Assembly (NCBI GenBank): GCA_030544215.1
Contig: JARZZO010000016.1
Coordinates: 54,079,501 to 54,143,500 of the forward strand
DNA length: 64,000 bases
Source: Zantedeschia hybrid cultivar
Lineage: Eukaryota; Streptophyta; Magnoliopsida; Alismatales; Araceae
Direction: 5' to 3'
A program made the translations under genes and the position numbers. The notes beneath the pieces were generated by a model. It had not been told where the DNA came from and did no database searches. It was given only the letters and a program-made list of their open reading frames with translations. Positions within the stretch are counted from its first letter, which is position 1. Each line of letters opens with the position of its first letter. Of the stretch, positions 11,873 to 26,225 are shown in pieces.

Positions 11873-14800
11873 ATGGCATGGATACATAATAGCCACTTGA
11901 TATGAAATTTTCATTCATATGCAAAAGATAAAACAGCAGGTGTCTTGAGAGATAAGTGGACATCAAAAGACTTTTATAGTTACACATAGAATTAAGATAC
12001 ATGAGACCAAGGACATAGACCTACTACCCCAGCCCCTCAGTACTAATGTCCCTAAACATAGAAAAGATGTATAAACTAAAAGTCAAACAAAGAACTTGAA
12101 TTATTTATCAGACAATAACCATCTTTGTCATTGTTGAAAAGTCACCATTCTACCATCTGCCTTAATTTCAGATTCTTTAAGAAAGCATAGTGATGAAAAC
12201 ATTAGAAAATTTTGTTAAAAAACTTCAATTACACATTGAACTGGTAACGGTCTCTAGGCATCGTACATTTCTTAGTGGAAAGCTGAAAATTGAAGGACTT
12301 TACCAAAGTGCCATCATGAAGAAAAGGTGTAACATCAGTAACAAATGGTTACCTACTATACAATAGCCAAATTGGAAATTTCTAGAAGAAATTTTGGAGA
12401 ATGTTTGGCAACCTTTGATAATGGGAGTCCAACATCATTAAGGAAGGATAAAAAGTGGACAACATGTAGTGGAACCACAAATGTGCACTTAAATTTTCTG
12501 AACATAAACGTTGCATCATGCTACATTTTCATTCCCAGGAATGCAATCTTATGGAAGATAAATTTATCGAGGAAGACAACAGGGAAAGATCAAAACTATG
12601 CAAAGATAAAGATTTCTTCCATGGATATAATGAAGTAACACAAATATGGAAGAACCAAAAGTCGGCAATCTATTGAGAAACCATAAATTTTAGATAGGCT
12701 CCACTCCATATAGGACTAGGAAAAACAAGGAATTCCGGATCGGATCTGGTCCCCGAATCAGGACCCGCCGATCCCGATCCGAATTGGGATCGGATTGGCC
12801 GAAATCGGCCTGGATCGGCTAGAATCGGCTGGGATCGGCCGATTCTGGAAAAATGGTAGCTAAAACATCACCAATTTATTTCAGCCACACAACCAGCCAT
12901 TTAAGTATGGATGAAATCAGGATCCTCCTCACAAACCCATTTGTGCATCACCCACAGCTGTCTGAGGGTTCAACTGCCTACCCCAAAATTCAACTGTCTG
13001 ATTTCTCAGCCTTCTAGATGAAGCCTTGGACAAGTCAGTATGGAGATTACTCTTACCAGCTGCCTCAAGGACTATAACATGGCAGTCCTCTGCAGGTTGA
13101 CATCTTGTGTAGAAGCTTCAGATGAAATAAGGAAATATCTTACCACTGGTTAGGAGAAGTTCAAGAATACTTTTAGAATGAAGGTGATTTTTTTTTTTTT
13201 TTTGAAAGTGGATGGTACCACCATTGTATTAAAGAAAAGTATAAGATGCACAAAAGAGAGGAGGACCCTCTACAAAACACCAAGAAGATGTCTCAGTGTT
13301 TAACCAACAAAAAATTAGAAAATGGAAAAGAAAGGACAGCATCCCTACAAAAAGCTGTCATCCACTCTCTAACTCTAGCACAAACAAAAGGGACCACTCC
13401 ATGTGGAGTAGCTGCCTCCCTTCTAAAGATCCTCTTGTTCCTTTCCGACCATATCGCCCATAATGTGGCGTGGAGGACCAGCCACCACAGTATGCAATCA
13501 CCTCTACCACGCAAACAAGAACTCCAGGACCTGATCAGTGCGTCCACCGAATTCTTCAAACGTCTGGCCTGCTGAAGCTTGTCAAAAAGGAGCGGCCAAA
13601 CCTCCTTGGCAAAAGAACAACCCACAAAAATATGATCCACAGACTCATCAGAAACTCCACGCATGCAACAAAGGGGGGGTACATCACATCCAAAGCGATG
13701 GAGCCGGTTCATAGTAGGGAATCTGCCTATAGATATCCTCCAGATCAAAACCTTGACTTTCAGAGGGGATTTGGGAGACCAAATCTGATGATAAAAGGGA
13801 GATCAGGTGCCTCCATCGACAATAACTTAATATGCAGACTTAACAGTGAATGAGCCAGATGGATCTCATACCCACCTCCAGTTATCCTTGCGAGAGACAC
13901 CAACGGAATAGTCATGAATCATAAGCAGCAAGGATGCCAAATCCAGAATCTCCTCATCATAAAGATTCCTCCTGAAACAAGGGGTCCAATGTCTGGAGGT
14001 ATCTAAAACTTGTGCTACTGCAGCCTGAGGACTAGTAGCCAGGGAACATGGTCTGGGGAAGATATCCGCCAACGGGGCCGAGGAACACCATTTGTCCCAC
14101 CAAAATAGACAACTCACACCATCACCCAACTGAACCTGAGTGGCTGCCAAGACAATATCAGCTGTCTGTAGGATGTCTTTCCAAACACTAGAGTGGTTGT
14201 AGTCCACCTGAGGGTAAAGATCCCAACAACGGCCCCTAGCATAATATTTGTCCCTGATCACCTCCGTCCAAAGCCCCAAATGATTAGTACCCAATTTCCA
14301 CAACCATTTTGCCAGCAAAGCCAAATTGAAATCCCGCACATCCTTGATCCCTAGGCCACCATTGAGCTTAGGCTTGCAAACTCTTCTCCAACACACCTTA
14401 TGACCTCCTCCCTTGGGGGAGTCTCTGCAGCCCTCCCAAAAAAATCTGCAATGGATGCCTTCCAATAGCTTAGCAACTGTCTTAGGGACTCAAAAAATGG
14501 ATAGGAAGTAAATAGGGAGGCTGTCCAAGACAGTCTTGCACAACACCAACCGCCCTCCATATAATAGAAGCCTTCCTTTCCATCCTGCTAACCGCGAGTG
14601 AAACTTCTGAATCAGAGGCTGCCAATCACTGCATCTCATAGATCCCGGCGCCAAAGGGAGACCAACGTAGGAAATAAGGGAGGAGGAGATCTAGCAACCC
14701 AAGATATTGACCGCCCTCCTAAAATACTCCTCAGAGATATTAATACCCATCACAACACTCTTCTGAAAATTCACCCTCAGACCAGTAACCTCTTCGAGCA

Positions 14801-17800
14801 ACTCTAAAACCAGTCTAGCATACATCCATTGCTCCCCCCCCCTCCCGCCCCACAGTAGGAGGATGGTGTCGTCTGCATAATGAAGATGAGAGATTGATCT
14901 GCCAATGGAGCAAGCCTAGAGTCCAGAGACGAAGCCTACAGCTTCCTCTCTATCCCACATACAAATTAACACGTGTGCAACAAGAACAAACAGAAGGGGG
15001 GGGGGAGGGGTGGGCATAGGATCACCCTGCCGGAGGCCTCTCCCACTAAGGAAGAAGTGAATAGGTTCCCCATTAATGGGGATGGTAAATGAGGTCGACG
15101 CGATACACACTTTGATCCAAGCGACCCATTTCTCTCCAAACCCCATCTTGGCCAAGATATCAAACAAACAACCCCAGTTAACTCTGTCATAAGCCTTCTC
15201 AAAATCCAACTTGAGCACCATCCCCTTCTTGCCCTGTTGTTTCATACCAATGAAGGCTATCATGTGCAACCAGGAAACCCTCTTGAATATATCTTCCCTT
15301 TATGAAGGCACTTTGATTGGCACTAACAAGTCTATAAATGACCTTTCTCCAATATCATAGTGAGCATCTTGGACAAGATCTTATAGACACCATTAAGTAG
15401 ACTGATCGACCTGAAATCAGATAAGAAGTGGCCCCCTCCTCCTTGGGAATGAGGATAACGAAAGTCTTCTTAATGCCTCTCAAATGCGCCTTGCCCTCTT
15501 GAAACTCGTGGACAGCTCTCAGAAGAAGACTGTGAACCACCTCCCAACAATGCTAATAGAAAAGAATAGGGAACCTAACTGGGCCTGGGGCCTTATCTCC
15601 TGGCATGGAGAAAACAGTCTCAGCTCCTCCTCTGTGAATGGAGCAGAGAGAAAATCTTTGTCTACACTGTCAAGGAAAGGCAAAAGACCCTCAGCAATAC
15701 CAGGTCTGACAAACTCCTCCTCAAAATATAAATGAGTGTAGAAGTCTAGAACATGAGCAAAGATATCCTCCCTCTGGGAAATGGACTGCTCCCCAGTCCT
15801 CTGAACAGATATACAATTCCTTCTTCTCCTTCCAGAGGCTACCCTATGAAAGTAGGCAGTATTACCATCACCCTCATTAATCCATATGTCCCTCCATATT
15901 TGCTTCCAGTAGACCTCCTCCTTGGCCAGCATGGCTTGAAAGTCAAGCATGAGCTTGTCGCAAGACACTTTGTCCTGCTCATCAAGGAGCCCAGCCTCTT
16001 CCAAAGCTTTGAAACCTTAGAGCTGGACTAAAATAACATCCTTGTCTTCCTTGTGAGGCAGATTTCTGGAGGCCCCCCAAACAGAGAGGGCCTTGGCGAA
16101 AGATACAAGATTTCTTACTATTGCAGCCATAACCGAGCGATCTACAAAATCAAACCTCCACTCATGAGAGACTACCTCCATGAAACCCTCCTACTGAAGC
16201 CAAAACTTCTCCATCCTAAAGACATACTTCTTCTGGAACTTGTAATTGGAATTCGATAGGGCTTGTGATCAGAAGTCAGTCTCTGCAGGCAAGAAGCTCT
16301 CAAATGAGGACAATGTTCCTCCCAATCCACTGAAAACAAAAATCTATCCAACCTAGAGCAAGAAGGAAACACTCTCAGGTTGGACCAAGTGAAGAAAGTA
16401 TTATCTATAGGGACATCAATCAGAGCCTCCTAGTGCACAAAATGAAGGAAATCCTCCATCGATCCTTCTACAGGACTCCCTTCATCTCTCTCCTCTTGAG
16501 AGATGATTGCATTAAAATCACTTACTAGGTTGCTACACACCAATCTCTTTAATAAGGAATGACTAGTGTTAAGGTCATCCCAAAGGGCCTTCTTCTCCTC
16601 CCTACTTCGGGGCCCGTAATAGAATGAAGGTGAATTTACCTAGAATTTTATGGTCTTTTGGAAACCCTTAGCTTAAAGTAGATGCATTAAACACCTTAGA
16701 GCATATGCTACTCTTTGCATCTTCTTTGTCGGCCCATAATTATACAATGGGATGCTCCTAAGAAAGAGGACAGGAGGCAGGTAGGTGGGTTTGGTTGTCT
16801 TGAGATTGTAGGGTCCCACCTAATTGAGTTTGGTTGCCAAGATCTGGAGTCCCAGCAAAATGAGTAGGCAAGATTGTAGGTTAGCCCAATGGTGCTCTCT
16901 AAATCAGCAATGACAACAATGAAGCAGGAAGCACAAGTTTGCAGATGGTGCTGACTCTGAACCAGCAATTATGGCAATGGTGCTGACTCCTGTAGATCAC
17001 TTCGAGTCTCACCCAAGACCAGATCATTTCTTTGTTACACAGTCGATTGGTCTAAAACTGGCGCCACAGCCAACACCTGAACACCTGATTTTAGTGGTTT
17101 GGTTCTTCTCTTCGTCCTGAAAATGACCAAGCCTAAGTTTAACCCAGATGCAACAGGCACGGCACCACACTAATCATGGTTCACCTTGATGGAGTAGCTG
17201 ACTAATAAACACTATCAGGCATTTGTATGTCACCCCTAACAAAATGTCGGTCATCCCAAAAGGTAGATGGAAAAAAGACCAGTTAGATCACAGGACATGC
17301 AAGACTGTGGTTCCCTAGGCCTGGGCACGTGCACACACAAGCGAGACTCCACTCATTATCCTAAGATTAGCAAGTCCAAGATTGGACCCTAGTATACATA
17401 GTTATAACTGCCGCTTGATCTCCATGGTCATAAGTGGGCAAGTGTCCACGACATGATTTGCCATCTCTTGCAATGTCTCTGAGATCTCTCGAGAATCTCT
17501 ATCTTAGAGAGACATGGTTGGCGGTATCGGTGGGTACCGATACCAATCCGAGGGGGTAGCCTAATACCAGTCTTTACATTTAAAAAAGACTAGAAGAATA
17601 ATTGTTATTGGCCGCTACCAAGACAAAATGGGTCGGTACCGGGCTGATATGCCCAATACCGATATTGGTACATATCAGTATCGATATTGGTATCAATACC
17701 GATACTGCCATCCTTGCTTTAAGGGTTCCAAGATGAAATCTGTACTGAGATCAAGAATAAGAGGGAAACAACATAAAAGTAATAGGAAGCTGTAGAAATG

Positions 17801-20800
17801 AGGCGTAAGAGGAGATGAGAATGTCGACATAAGAGGAGATAAGGATGACAATAGAGGGGGAGGAACTGCTTTACAACATGCTGATATGGTATGGAGATTT
17901 GATTAAGCAATCCTTACATACACAAAAATACACTTGCATTGTTCTTGTTGTTACGTTAATGTAATCATATTGAATGGCTAAATGCATAAATTTAAAGGTT
18001 TTTTAGGAACTATAAGATGGTCATGATCTTCGACAGTTATTCTAATCCTCTTTGAGATCTCTTCGAGATCCTTTCTCTTCAACATTCCAAGATGATGTCA
18101 AGAATGATCCTCAATCCACAACCTAAAAGGGATCCACAGCCATATGGGGAAAACAAGCTAATGTGAGGGCATCACTCCACCTAAAAAGCAAAAGAAAAGG
18201 CAAAGTCTATTAGAAATGGATCTCAACCTCAACCCAAAACTTAGCCACAATAGCCCACATCAACCGTAAAATTCTACGCCAAATCAAGCCATCATTCCGT
18301 AAGACACAACTAGAAGATCAACTATGGCTCTCATATCGTGCTATACACAACTCAACACATACAGCATATGGTTGGTAAGTTAACCCACACTTGGGTTACT
18401 ACCATGCCATCCCCTTTTACGCTTATAAATCCTTTCAGACTCAAACGCAAACTTGGGTCCCTCTAGATGATCATTTCATATTCATAAACCCTTTTTGGCC
18501 TTAATGCTTAAGACACCCCATCCATCAATTAGCTTAAGAGCCATAGAAAACATACTCACTTTAAGGCTGCAATCCTATTCTGAAGACATTGTACACCCCA
18601 TAACTCTTCTAAGGTCATGTTTAGTAAGCATGACAACCCTTCATTAAAGAGCATACAAATTATATGTAGAACTCTAGTACGAACCCATTGTTTAAAGAAC
18701 TAGACTATCAACTCGTGGACTGCGCATAGTCAAGCTAAGATTTCAGTTGAAAAGGGAATGTTGAATCTTTCCTGAAAAATATTCATGTACTCTAAACAAG
18801 GATGATAGGTATGACATTGTTGAACCAAAAAAAAAATTCAAACATATGTAAATGCATCTTTGCATGCAAAAGGAAAGGAAGAAAACTAGGGTTATGAACC
18901 TAGTTTTCACATGAAAAAAAAATCTGCAATATACATGCATAAAAGAAAAAAAGACAGGGATAAAAAAAAAGGGGGAGCAAGAATTACCTGATAGCTGCCC
19001 CTTCAATGTTGCAATTTCAGCAACAATGCAGCCTCCAACAAGGGGGAAAATCAGCAGGATAGAGGGGCACTAACAGCAGTAATGCGGCCTCCAACAAGGC
19101 AAATCTGCAACGAAGAAACAAGGCACCAGCAGCAGCTGCAAGCCTCCAACAGCAGCAGCTTGGACTTCAACCAGCAAGGAAGAAAGGGAGGCAGCCAGCA
19201 GCAGAGACAGAAACCGCAGCACAGAGAGGGAGGAACCGCAGGGTTCGCCCGGCCCTAGGCCCCTCCTGCCGGTCCTCTTTTAAGGGAAAAAGAGAGAAGG
19301 GATGGAGATAAAAAAGATGGGGGATAAATACAAAAAAGAGGAGGAGAGATAAACATCAAAAAAAAAAGTGAGAGAGAGGGACCGACCGGCCTCCTCAGTG
19401 GGGTCCGCCAGTAAAGGCTTGTATTTTTTTCTTGCATAGGGAGAAGATTAGAAAAAAAATAGAAGAGCATGATTCAGCCATATTAGTTGGATGGCCATAC
19501 AGTTCATGTTATTCATGTCTTTATGTAATTTCATGTTAATTTAGCATGGTTCATCCATATTGGTTAGATGGCCATATATTTTTGTTAATCTACTAAAGAT
19601 AATTTAATATGGTTCATCCATATTGGTTGGATGGCCATAACTCTGTTAAAGATAATAAAAAATCTAGTTCATCCATATTGGCTGGATGGCTATGAACTTC
19701 GTAATAATCAACCTACATGTTCTAAAATAATAAAAAATCTGGTTCATCCATATTGGTTGGATGACAAAAGCTTCATAAAAAAAGAGGGAAAGAAAATAAA
19801 TGATTCATTTTAAATAAAATGACCACATGATCATATAGTTCTCTCTTATTGGTAGAGCGGCCATATAATCTAAGGCTTATTTTATTAAGAATGAACTATA
19901 CTACATAATATTTTGTAGTTTAAAAAATTTCATTAACTACTTAATGCTAATAATCTAGTTCATTCATATCAATTGAATAACCAAAGTTTTGTAGTTCTAT
20001 CCTATTAGTGGATCTACCACAATGTTTACGGTTCATTCTTATCAGTAGAGTGATCAAAGATTATGGTTATTAGTCCATTCCTATCGATGGAGTGACCATT
20101 GACTTTTATGGTTCTGTCCTATTGGTGGACCGACTACAAAGTCATGGTTCACTTTCATCCATAGAAGGACTAATAAATATAATTCTTTGTTCATTTTCAT
20201 CGATGGGATAACCATCAACTTATGTGGTTCTTTCCTGCTGGTGAATTGACCATTAAACTATGGTTCATTCACACTTGTTGAATGACCTAAAAAAAATTGT
20301 GGTTCCTTCATATTGGTTGAAGGACCATTAAGGAATACCCTTTAATTATGTGGTGACCCTCATGCCCCATGATTTAAGGATATCCCTTAAACAATCTATA
20401 TCTCCATAAAAGAATTCAAATGAGAGGATATGATGCCTAAATAACCAAATAATCTTTTATCCTTTTAAAGGATGCTTAAAGGATAATTTCAAGGAAACCA
20501 CCTTTCTTCAAGGGGTCCTAATGAAGCTAGGTCCAAAAACCTATCTTCTTAGAACTCTAAGATGTCTGAAATACTCATGTCCTCATAAGAAACCTAATCT
20601 ATACAGTAATCATAATAAATGATTAGAGCTTCCTACAAAAGAATAAGACACATAAGACTTTGTTTTACTGTACACAAGGACTCCTAATAAGGTTGTGTAA
20701 CACTAAATAACATTAGCCAACATCATGGCAGTACCGGTACCGGTACCGACCATATCGGCCAGTACGGTATAAAAGGGTCCAAAAAAATCAGAAAAAAACA

Positions 20801-21546
20801 AAAAAAAAACTCAGAAAAAATAAAAATAAAAAATCAGAAAAAAATCAGAAAAAAAATATAAACAATTAATTAAATATGTGTTGAGTGTGACAAAGGTGAG
20901 TTAAGACAAAGAACTGAAGAAGTACACGTAACACATACTAAATGACTATTTTGATACAGATTAAACATGAAAAATATTATGTTAATGTATTAAACATTTA
21001 CAAATAATAAATATTAATGAAATCAAATGATCCTTACCTACATAAGTGAGTATACTAATATAGATAATAACCCGTAGATCCTTTTGATTCATCCTCTGGT
21101 TGCTATTGCTGGTATCCATAATAAGGTTGCATATGTTCCCTATATTAACCATATCTAAATAATGATGCAGCCAAGTAGTGCATCCCTCTTTGAATTCCTC
21201 TTGGAGTATACGCTTGTTGACTTGATGAAATTCCATAATCAGGATGTAAAGAAGCAGCTTAAGGATAAGAAGAAGACCATGACTTATAACTGCTACTGGG
21301 TGGATGGAATTGAAAGCTTTCATGCTCTACTCGATCTCTCCAACTATACATGCTTGCTTCTTGTTGGTCACCTCCATAACCTGACTGTTGTCCATACTGA
21401 CCTTGTGAATCATGATCTCCTTGACTTTCATGCTGTCCTCTTTCAGTGTCAATATGCAAGGAGAAAGAAGGTGCAAGGTGCATATACTCCGCCCCCGGTA
21501 GTAGCACCTGCAGCTGCACCAGCATCATCGCTAGGAGACTGTGTCC

Positions 21547-21577
<31 letters not shown>

Positions 21578-24500
21578 TTGATCATAATCAACAATTAACT
21601 TCCTCTTGACATTACTTGATTTTTTCTTTTATGATGCATGTTTTTACTGGCTTTCTTTTCTTTCTAGATCATTTTGCAAGTTCAACCGATTCAATAATCA
21701 TTTTCCTCGTGGTGTATGTCTCACATAAATTTGCTTCATCTCATTAATCGCAGGGTCGTTACTGGCAGCCAGATTAGTCATCTCAAGTGTAAATGTACTC
21801 CTTCTCAAGAATGATGGTGGCCCAACCATTCTAGGAGTGACTTGCCTGATATCTGATTCTAAGTGTCTAGCAGGCTCAAGCAAAGTATCAGGTGCAAATA
21901 AAGGCACATGCTCTATCTGACTCTAATACTCATGTGAAGGAGGAGGTGAATTTTCTTTTTGCCTTTTTGATGTTCTTAATTCTGGATCTCTAACAACAGC
22001 TCCATCTAGTATGCCCTCTGCCATTCTGTATCATCAAGATCAAAAACTGGCTCATCGACAGTTGCTCGTATCTCAACCCAAGTCTGCAAGGGATTATCAT
22101 CATCAAATAAGTCTTCAACATCAATTTAGCCAACAACATCTTCTGCTTTTCCTGCAGCTCGTTTCTCTCTCAATTGTTGTCTCAACCGGATGTTTTTTAT
22201 CATCAATCTCATCTTGTAATGGCAGTACACTAATTTGTCCAATCGTTCATCCTTTAACCAGTTACGAATTTTTGAGTGTATAAGGCTGAACATGCAACAA
22301 TTTCTTTCACACTGGCTTGCCGATGTCGTCTGACTCAAAACCCTCACTGCAACGGAAGCCAAAGGATCATAACACTTGTCTCTGTTGTACACTATTATCC
22401 ACCACTCAGCTATGCCATCAGTAAAAAACAAAAAAATGAACCAATGTATGTTCTTCTTTCTTATGCACATATGACAACAATGTAATCACTAAGTATACTT
22501 GGGCTCACTTTCTCTACGGCAATTTGCACATGGTCTTCATTATATGTCTTCAGCTTTAACCTATAAGCCTCCATCTACAAAGATGGAATGAACAATTAAT
22601 ATAATTCATGGACTCTTGAAAATACAAGTAACTGAATATATCTTAAAGTCAATTCTTCATATAAGAGATAAACACTTGTCTCTCTACCTCAATTATATCT
22701 TCTATTGTCCTCAACAAGCATGCAATCACATTCAATGTACCTTGGATCACCTCTCTATCAATGTGCACTTGACGACTGTACATTACTCGAGGATTTAAAA
22801 ATAACCCGCATTTAGGTGGATAATTACTAAATAATAATTTAATAAATAATCTCTCATGTAACAATATGAGACTTCACTTACCAGCTGCATGCAAGTCGTA
22901 GTGTAATGTGCTTTCCTATCTGAGATCAATAAGGTCCCACCACTTCATATAAGTGTTGAGAAATACGTTCTTGATGTGCACCTTAGTAATGTCAATTGCC
23001 TCGTACAAATATCACATGTAATTCTTATCATCCCCATCTACCAATTTTAAGACATGTACGAACGGTTCCACCAATTTCATATAAGTCTGCATATGACTCT
23101 AAAATTTTTTGTTCTCTATGATTTTTCCCACTTCCAAATGTTTACATTTAGATTCATTGGAGGTGGTCACCATATACTCCAAGAACTCCTTATTAAACAT
23201 ACACCTCTTGATCTCATTCCTGAATTTGTGCAAAGATTCTAATGAAATGAAATTAGATACAAATCTTGTAGGCCTCGCACGGATGAGATCTCGGCCCTCA
23301 GATGCTTGTTCTCTGAACATGTTCAAGATCATAAGATGACCATAAATAAATTGGATAATTTTTTGTGCTCTCCTTACTGTCTTGCTGACAGTCAGATCCT
23401 TACCAATGTCTTCAAGCATCAAGTCCAGACTATGCGCTGCACATAGGACCCAATAAAGGTATTTGCGCTTGTCTATTAACTCCTTCCCTGCAACCTTATA
23501 ACTTAGTTCATTTATCAGTGACCACCTGGACAACATTCTCCTCTCCAACTTCCTGCACCATCTGATCCATCAAATCAAATAAATATTTGGCGTTCTTTGA
23601 ATAGTTTGATGCATCAACAGATTTCATAAAAATTGTCCCTTCAGTGCAATAAACAAGGAAATTAATCATGGACTTCTTCGTGGTACCAGTTCAGCCATCG
23701 CACATAATTGTGCATCCTCTCTCCTTCCATACAGCTTTAAAACATTCAACCCACTGTTGAAGCTCCTCATATTTTCCATCAAACCCACGTCCATAAATGT
23801 CTCGACGTATGGGGGCTTTGAACCCACGACCATGATCTGCTATTACGTCAATCATAGGCTGAAAATAAGGAGATTGAACAGCATGTGAGGAAATACCTGC
23901 ATGCAAAAACCATTTGCAGATGCTTTTAAAAGCATGTCATGTCGCTTTAGCTGACTTTTTTACTCCTCTCATTACTTACTTGATTTTTGGCTGAGTAGAA
24001 GTCTGTCTTCTAAAAAGATAACTGTCCAGAGGACCCCTTTGACCTCTAGTTTGAGTTGTGCCTCTTGTTGATAGTCCATCACCTCTCTTTCGGACTTCGT
24101 CTTCTTCTTGATGCCACAAACTCTCTCTTCTAGCTGTAGCCATCTCAGGATCTTTATCATCACTTGAGTCCACAATTTGTTCAGCCATTTGCCTCTCACA
24201 TATAGAAATGTCACCGACCCCAGTATACATCCCTTTGCCTTTTCTATTCTGTCTACCTGAAATCTTGTCTTGGAGTTCAACCTCCTCTTCATTCTTTTGC
24301 TCCTTTTGTGCTTTCCGGCCACGCAACAATTCACGCATCTAGTTGGCGACTTGTCGGAGACAGACAGTACACCTTGTCACATGTCCCGTCTTCCCTGTTA
24401 AATGTTCTTTTCTTCGAGTGATTCCACCACCCATCTCTTTGCCACAATATTTGCATTTCACTCTCCTCTTTGCAGTATTAACTAAGGTGATATGGACCCA

Positions 24501-26192
24501 CCCTGGGTCCTGCTCTTGTTGTTCAGCTATGATCCTACAACAAAAAAGAAAAAAGTAGAAACAAAAATAAGTACATTTGACATTATGCTCCCACTTTAAA
24601 ATATGCAATGAAGTTTAATTAGACTTCAATTGATGTTTAATTTAAGTAATTAGACAAAAGTCCTAATTTTTAACCGCAAATTAAGGTCAAAATTAGGATT
24701 TTTCTCTAATTAACCTTCAATCAACGTAATTTACAGCATGCTCCTATTTTATAAATATGCAATGAAGCTTAATTAGGCTTCAATTGATGTTTAATTTAAT
24801 TAATTAGACAAAAACTCCAATTTTTAATCGCTAATTAGGATCAAAATTTGAATTTTTTCCTAATTAACCTTCAATCAACGCAATTCACAGCATGCTCCTA
24901 CTTTAAAAATGTGCAATGAAGCTTTAATTAAACTTCAATTGATGTTTAATTTAAGTAATTAACAAAAGTCCTAATTTTTAACCGGTAATTAGGGTCAAAA
25001 TTGAGATTTTTCCCTAATTAACCTTCAATCAACGCAATTCACAGCATGTTCCTACTTTAAAATATGCAATGAAGCTAAATTAAGTTTCAATTGATGTTTA
25101 AATTAAGTAGTTAGACAAAAGTCCCAATTTTTAACTGCTAATTAAGGTCTAAACTTGGAAGTTATCTATTTTATTAAGAAAATGAACGTAAAAAATCTAA
25201 TAATTAGTTAACAACTAAAAAATAATTAGTTAACAATCTAATTTAAAATACATATCATACCTTATTTTTTTCTTCCACCCAAAATGGTCAAAACGTCTCC
25301 GGCAACGGGCGGCGGCGACGGCAGGTGGCGGTAGTGGCGACAGCTCCTCCTTCCCCTCCTTCCCCTCCTTCCCTTCCCCTCCAAAAACGAACCACCCCTC
25401 TCACAGATCTGTTTCTGTGAGAGGGAAAAGTGAAACACCCCTTTTACGAGGTGTTTCACGGGTATCGGTTCGGTACCGTCCCGGTTTCAGGCGTACTGGC
25501 TGGATGAAACCGGGCCAATACCAGCCCGGTACAATTTTTTTTTTCTTTTTTTTTTGTTTAAACCGGTACCGGCTATTTCAGGCTGTACCAGTACCGGTGC
25601 CAGCCAATACCAGTACGTACGGGTACCGGCCGGAACTGCCAACCATGGAACCACCCCTCTCATAGATCTATTTCTGTGAGAGGGAAAAGTGAAACACGGG
25701 TACCGGTTCGGTACCGGCCCGGTACAAGTTAGCCTTTTTTTAAAAAAAAAAAAAAAGGGGGGTACCGGCCGGTACCAGTGCCAGCCCAACTGCCATATGT
25801 AGGAGAGGACCCCAGTATGGCTCTGATACCATGTTGATCTCTCTCTCTCTCACACACACAAGATTTTCCACCCCATGATCGAAGAAGCTACATACAAAAA
25901 AAAGAAATAAATCAGTGGACTACGAAAGACTCAACAAGAAAATGCATTCTACTGATGCATTTTTTATTTCTTAATGTATGTACATGTTTCATATCTGACA
26001 GTGATGCCTGGAAAACTTTCTCCGGTTTCAGAGAAGACGACAATGGCGAGGCTGACAAAAAAAAGGAAGGATGTTCCTGAGCCACCAGAACAAAAGTTTA
26101 TGCCTCTTCTAGGCAGCTGGTGAGAGAAAAACCCAACCGGCCAACTGCCATATGTAGGAGAGGACCCCAATATGGCTCTGATACCGTGTTGA

Positions 26193-26225
<33 letters not shown>

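Larger units (their letters stand above)
20721..25785 (-). mobile_element. hAT transposon remnant with transposase; ends share family 2 words
   Basis: The left end reads CATCATGGCAGTACCGG followed by repeated CGGTACC; the right side has CGGAACTGCCAACCATG ending at 25647 and a second, duplicated end near 25785 (GGTACCAGTGCCAGC). These match the CATGGWTGGCAGTACCGG termini of the family 2 MITEs at 50287 and 17513. The inside carries a minus-strand BED-finger / DUF659 / hAT-dimerisation transposase. No clear 8-bp target duplication was found for either right end, and a 259-bp tandem duplication (25390 and 25649) complicates the border. Confidence 0.75.

Noticed and set aside
17513..17716. 8-bp duplication for this family 2 copy
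   Set aside because: The octamers at the predicted borders, TAGAGAGA and CTTTAAGG, do not match.
19631..19813. 60-codon frame with repeated LVHPYWLD
   Set aside because: It is one frame of the hairpin array; the units are not a multiple of three and the frame is not kept.
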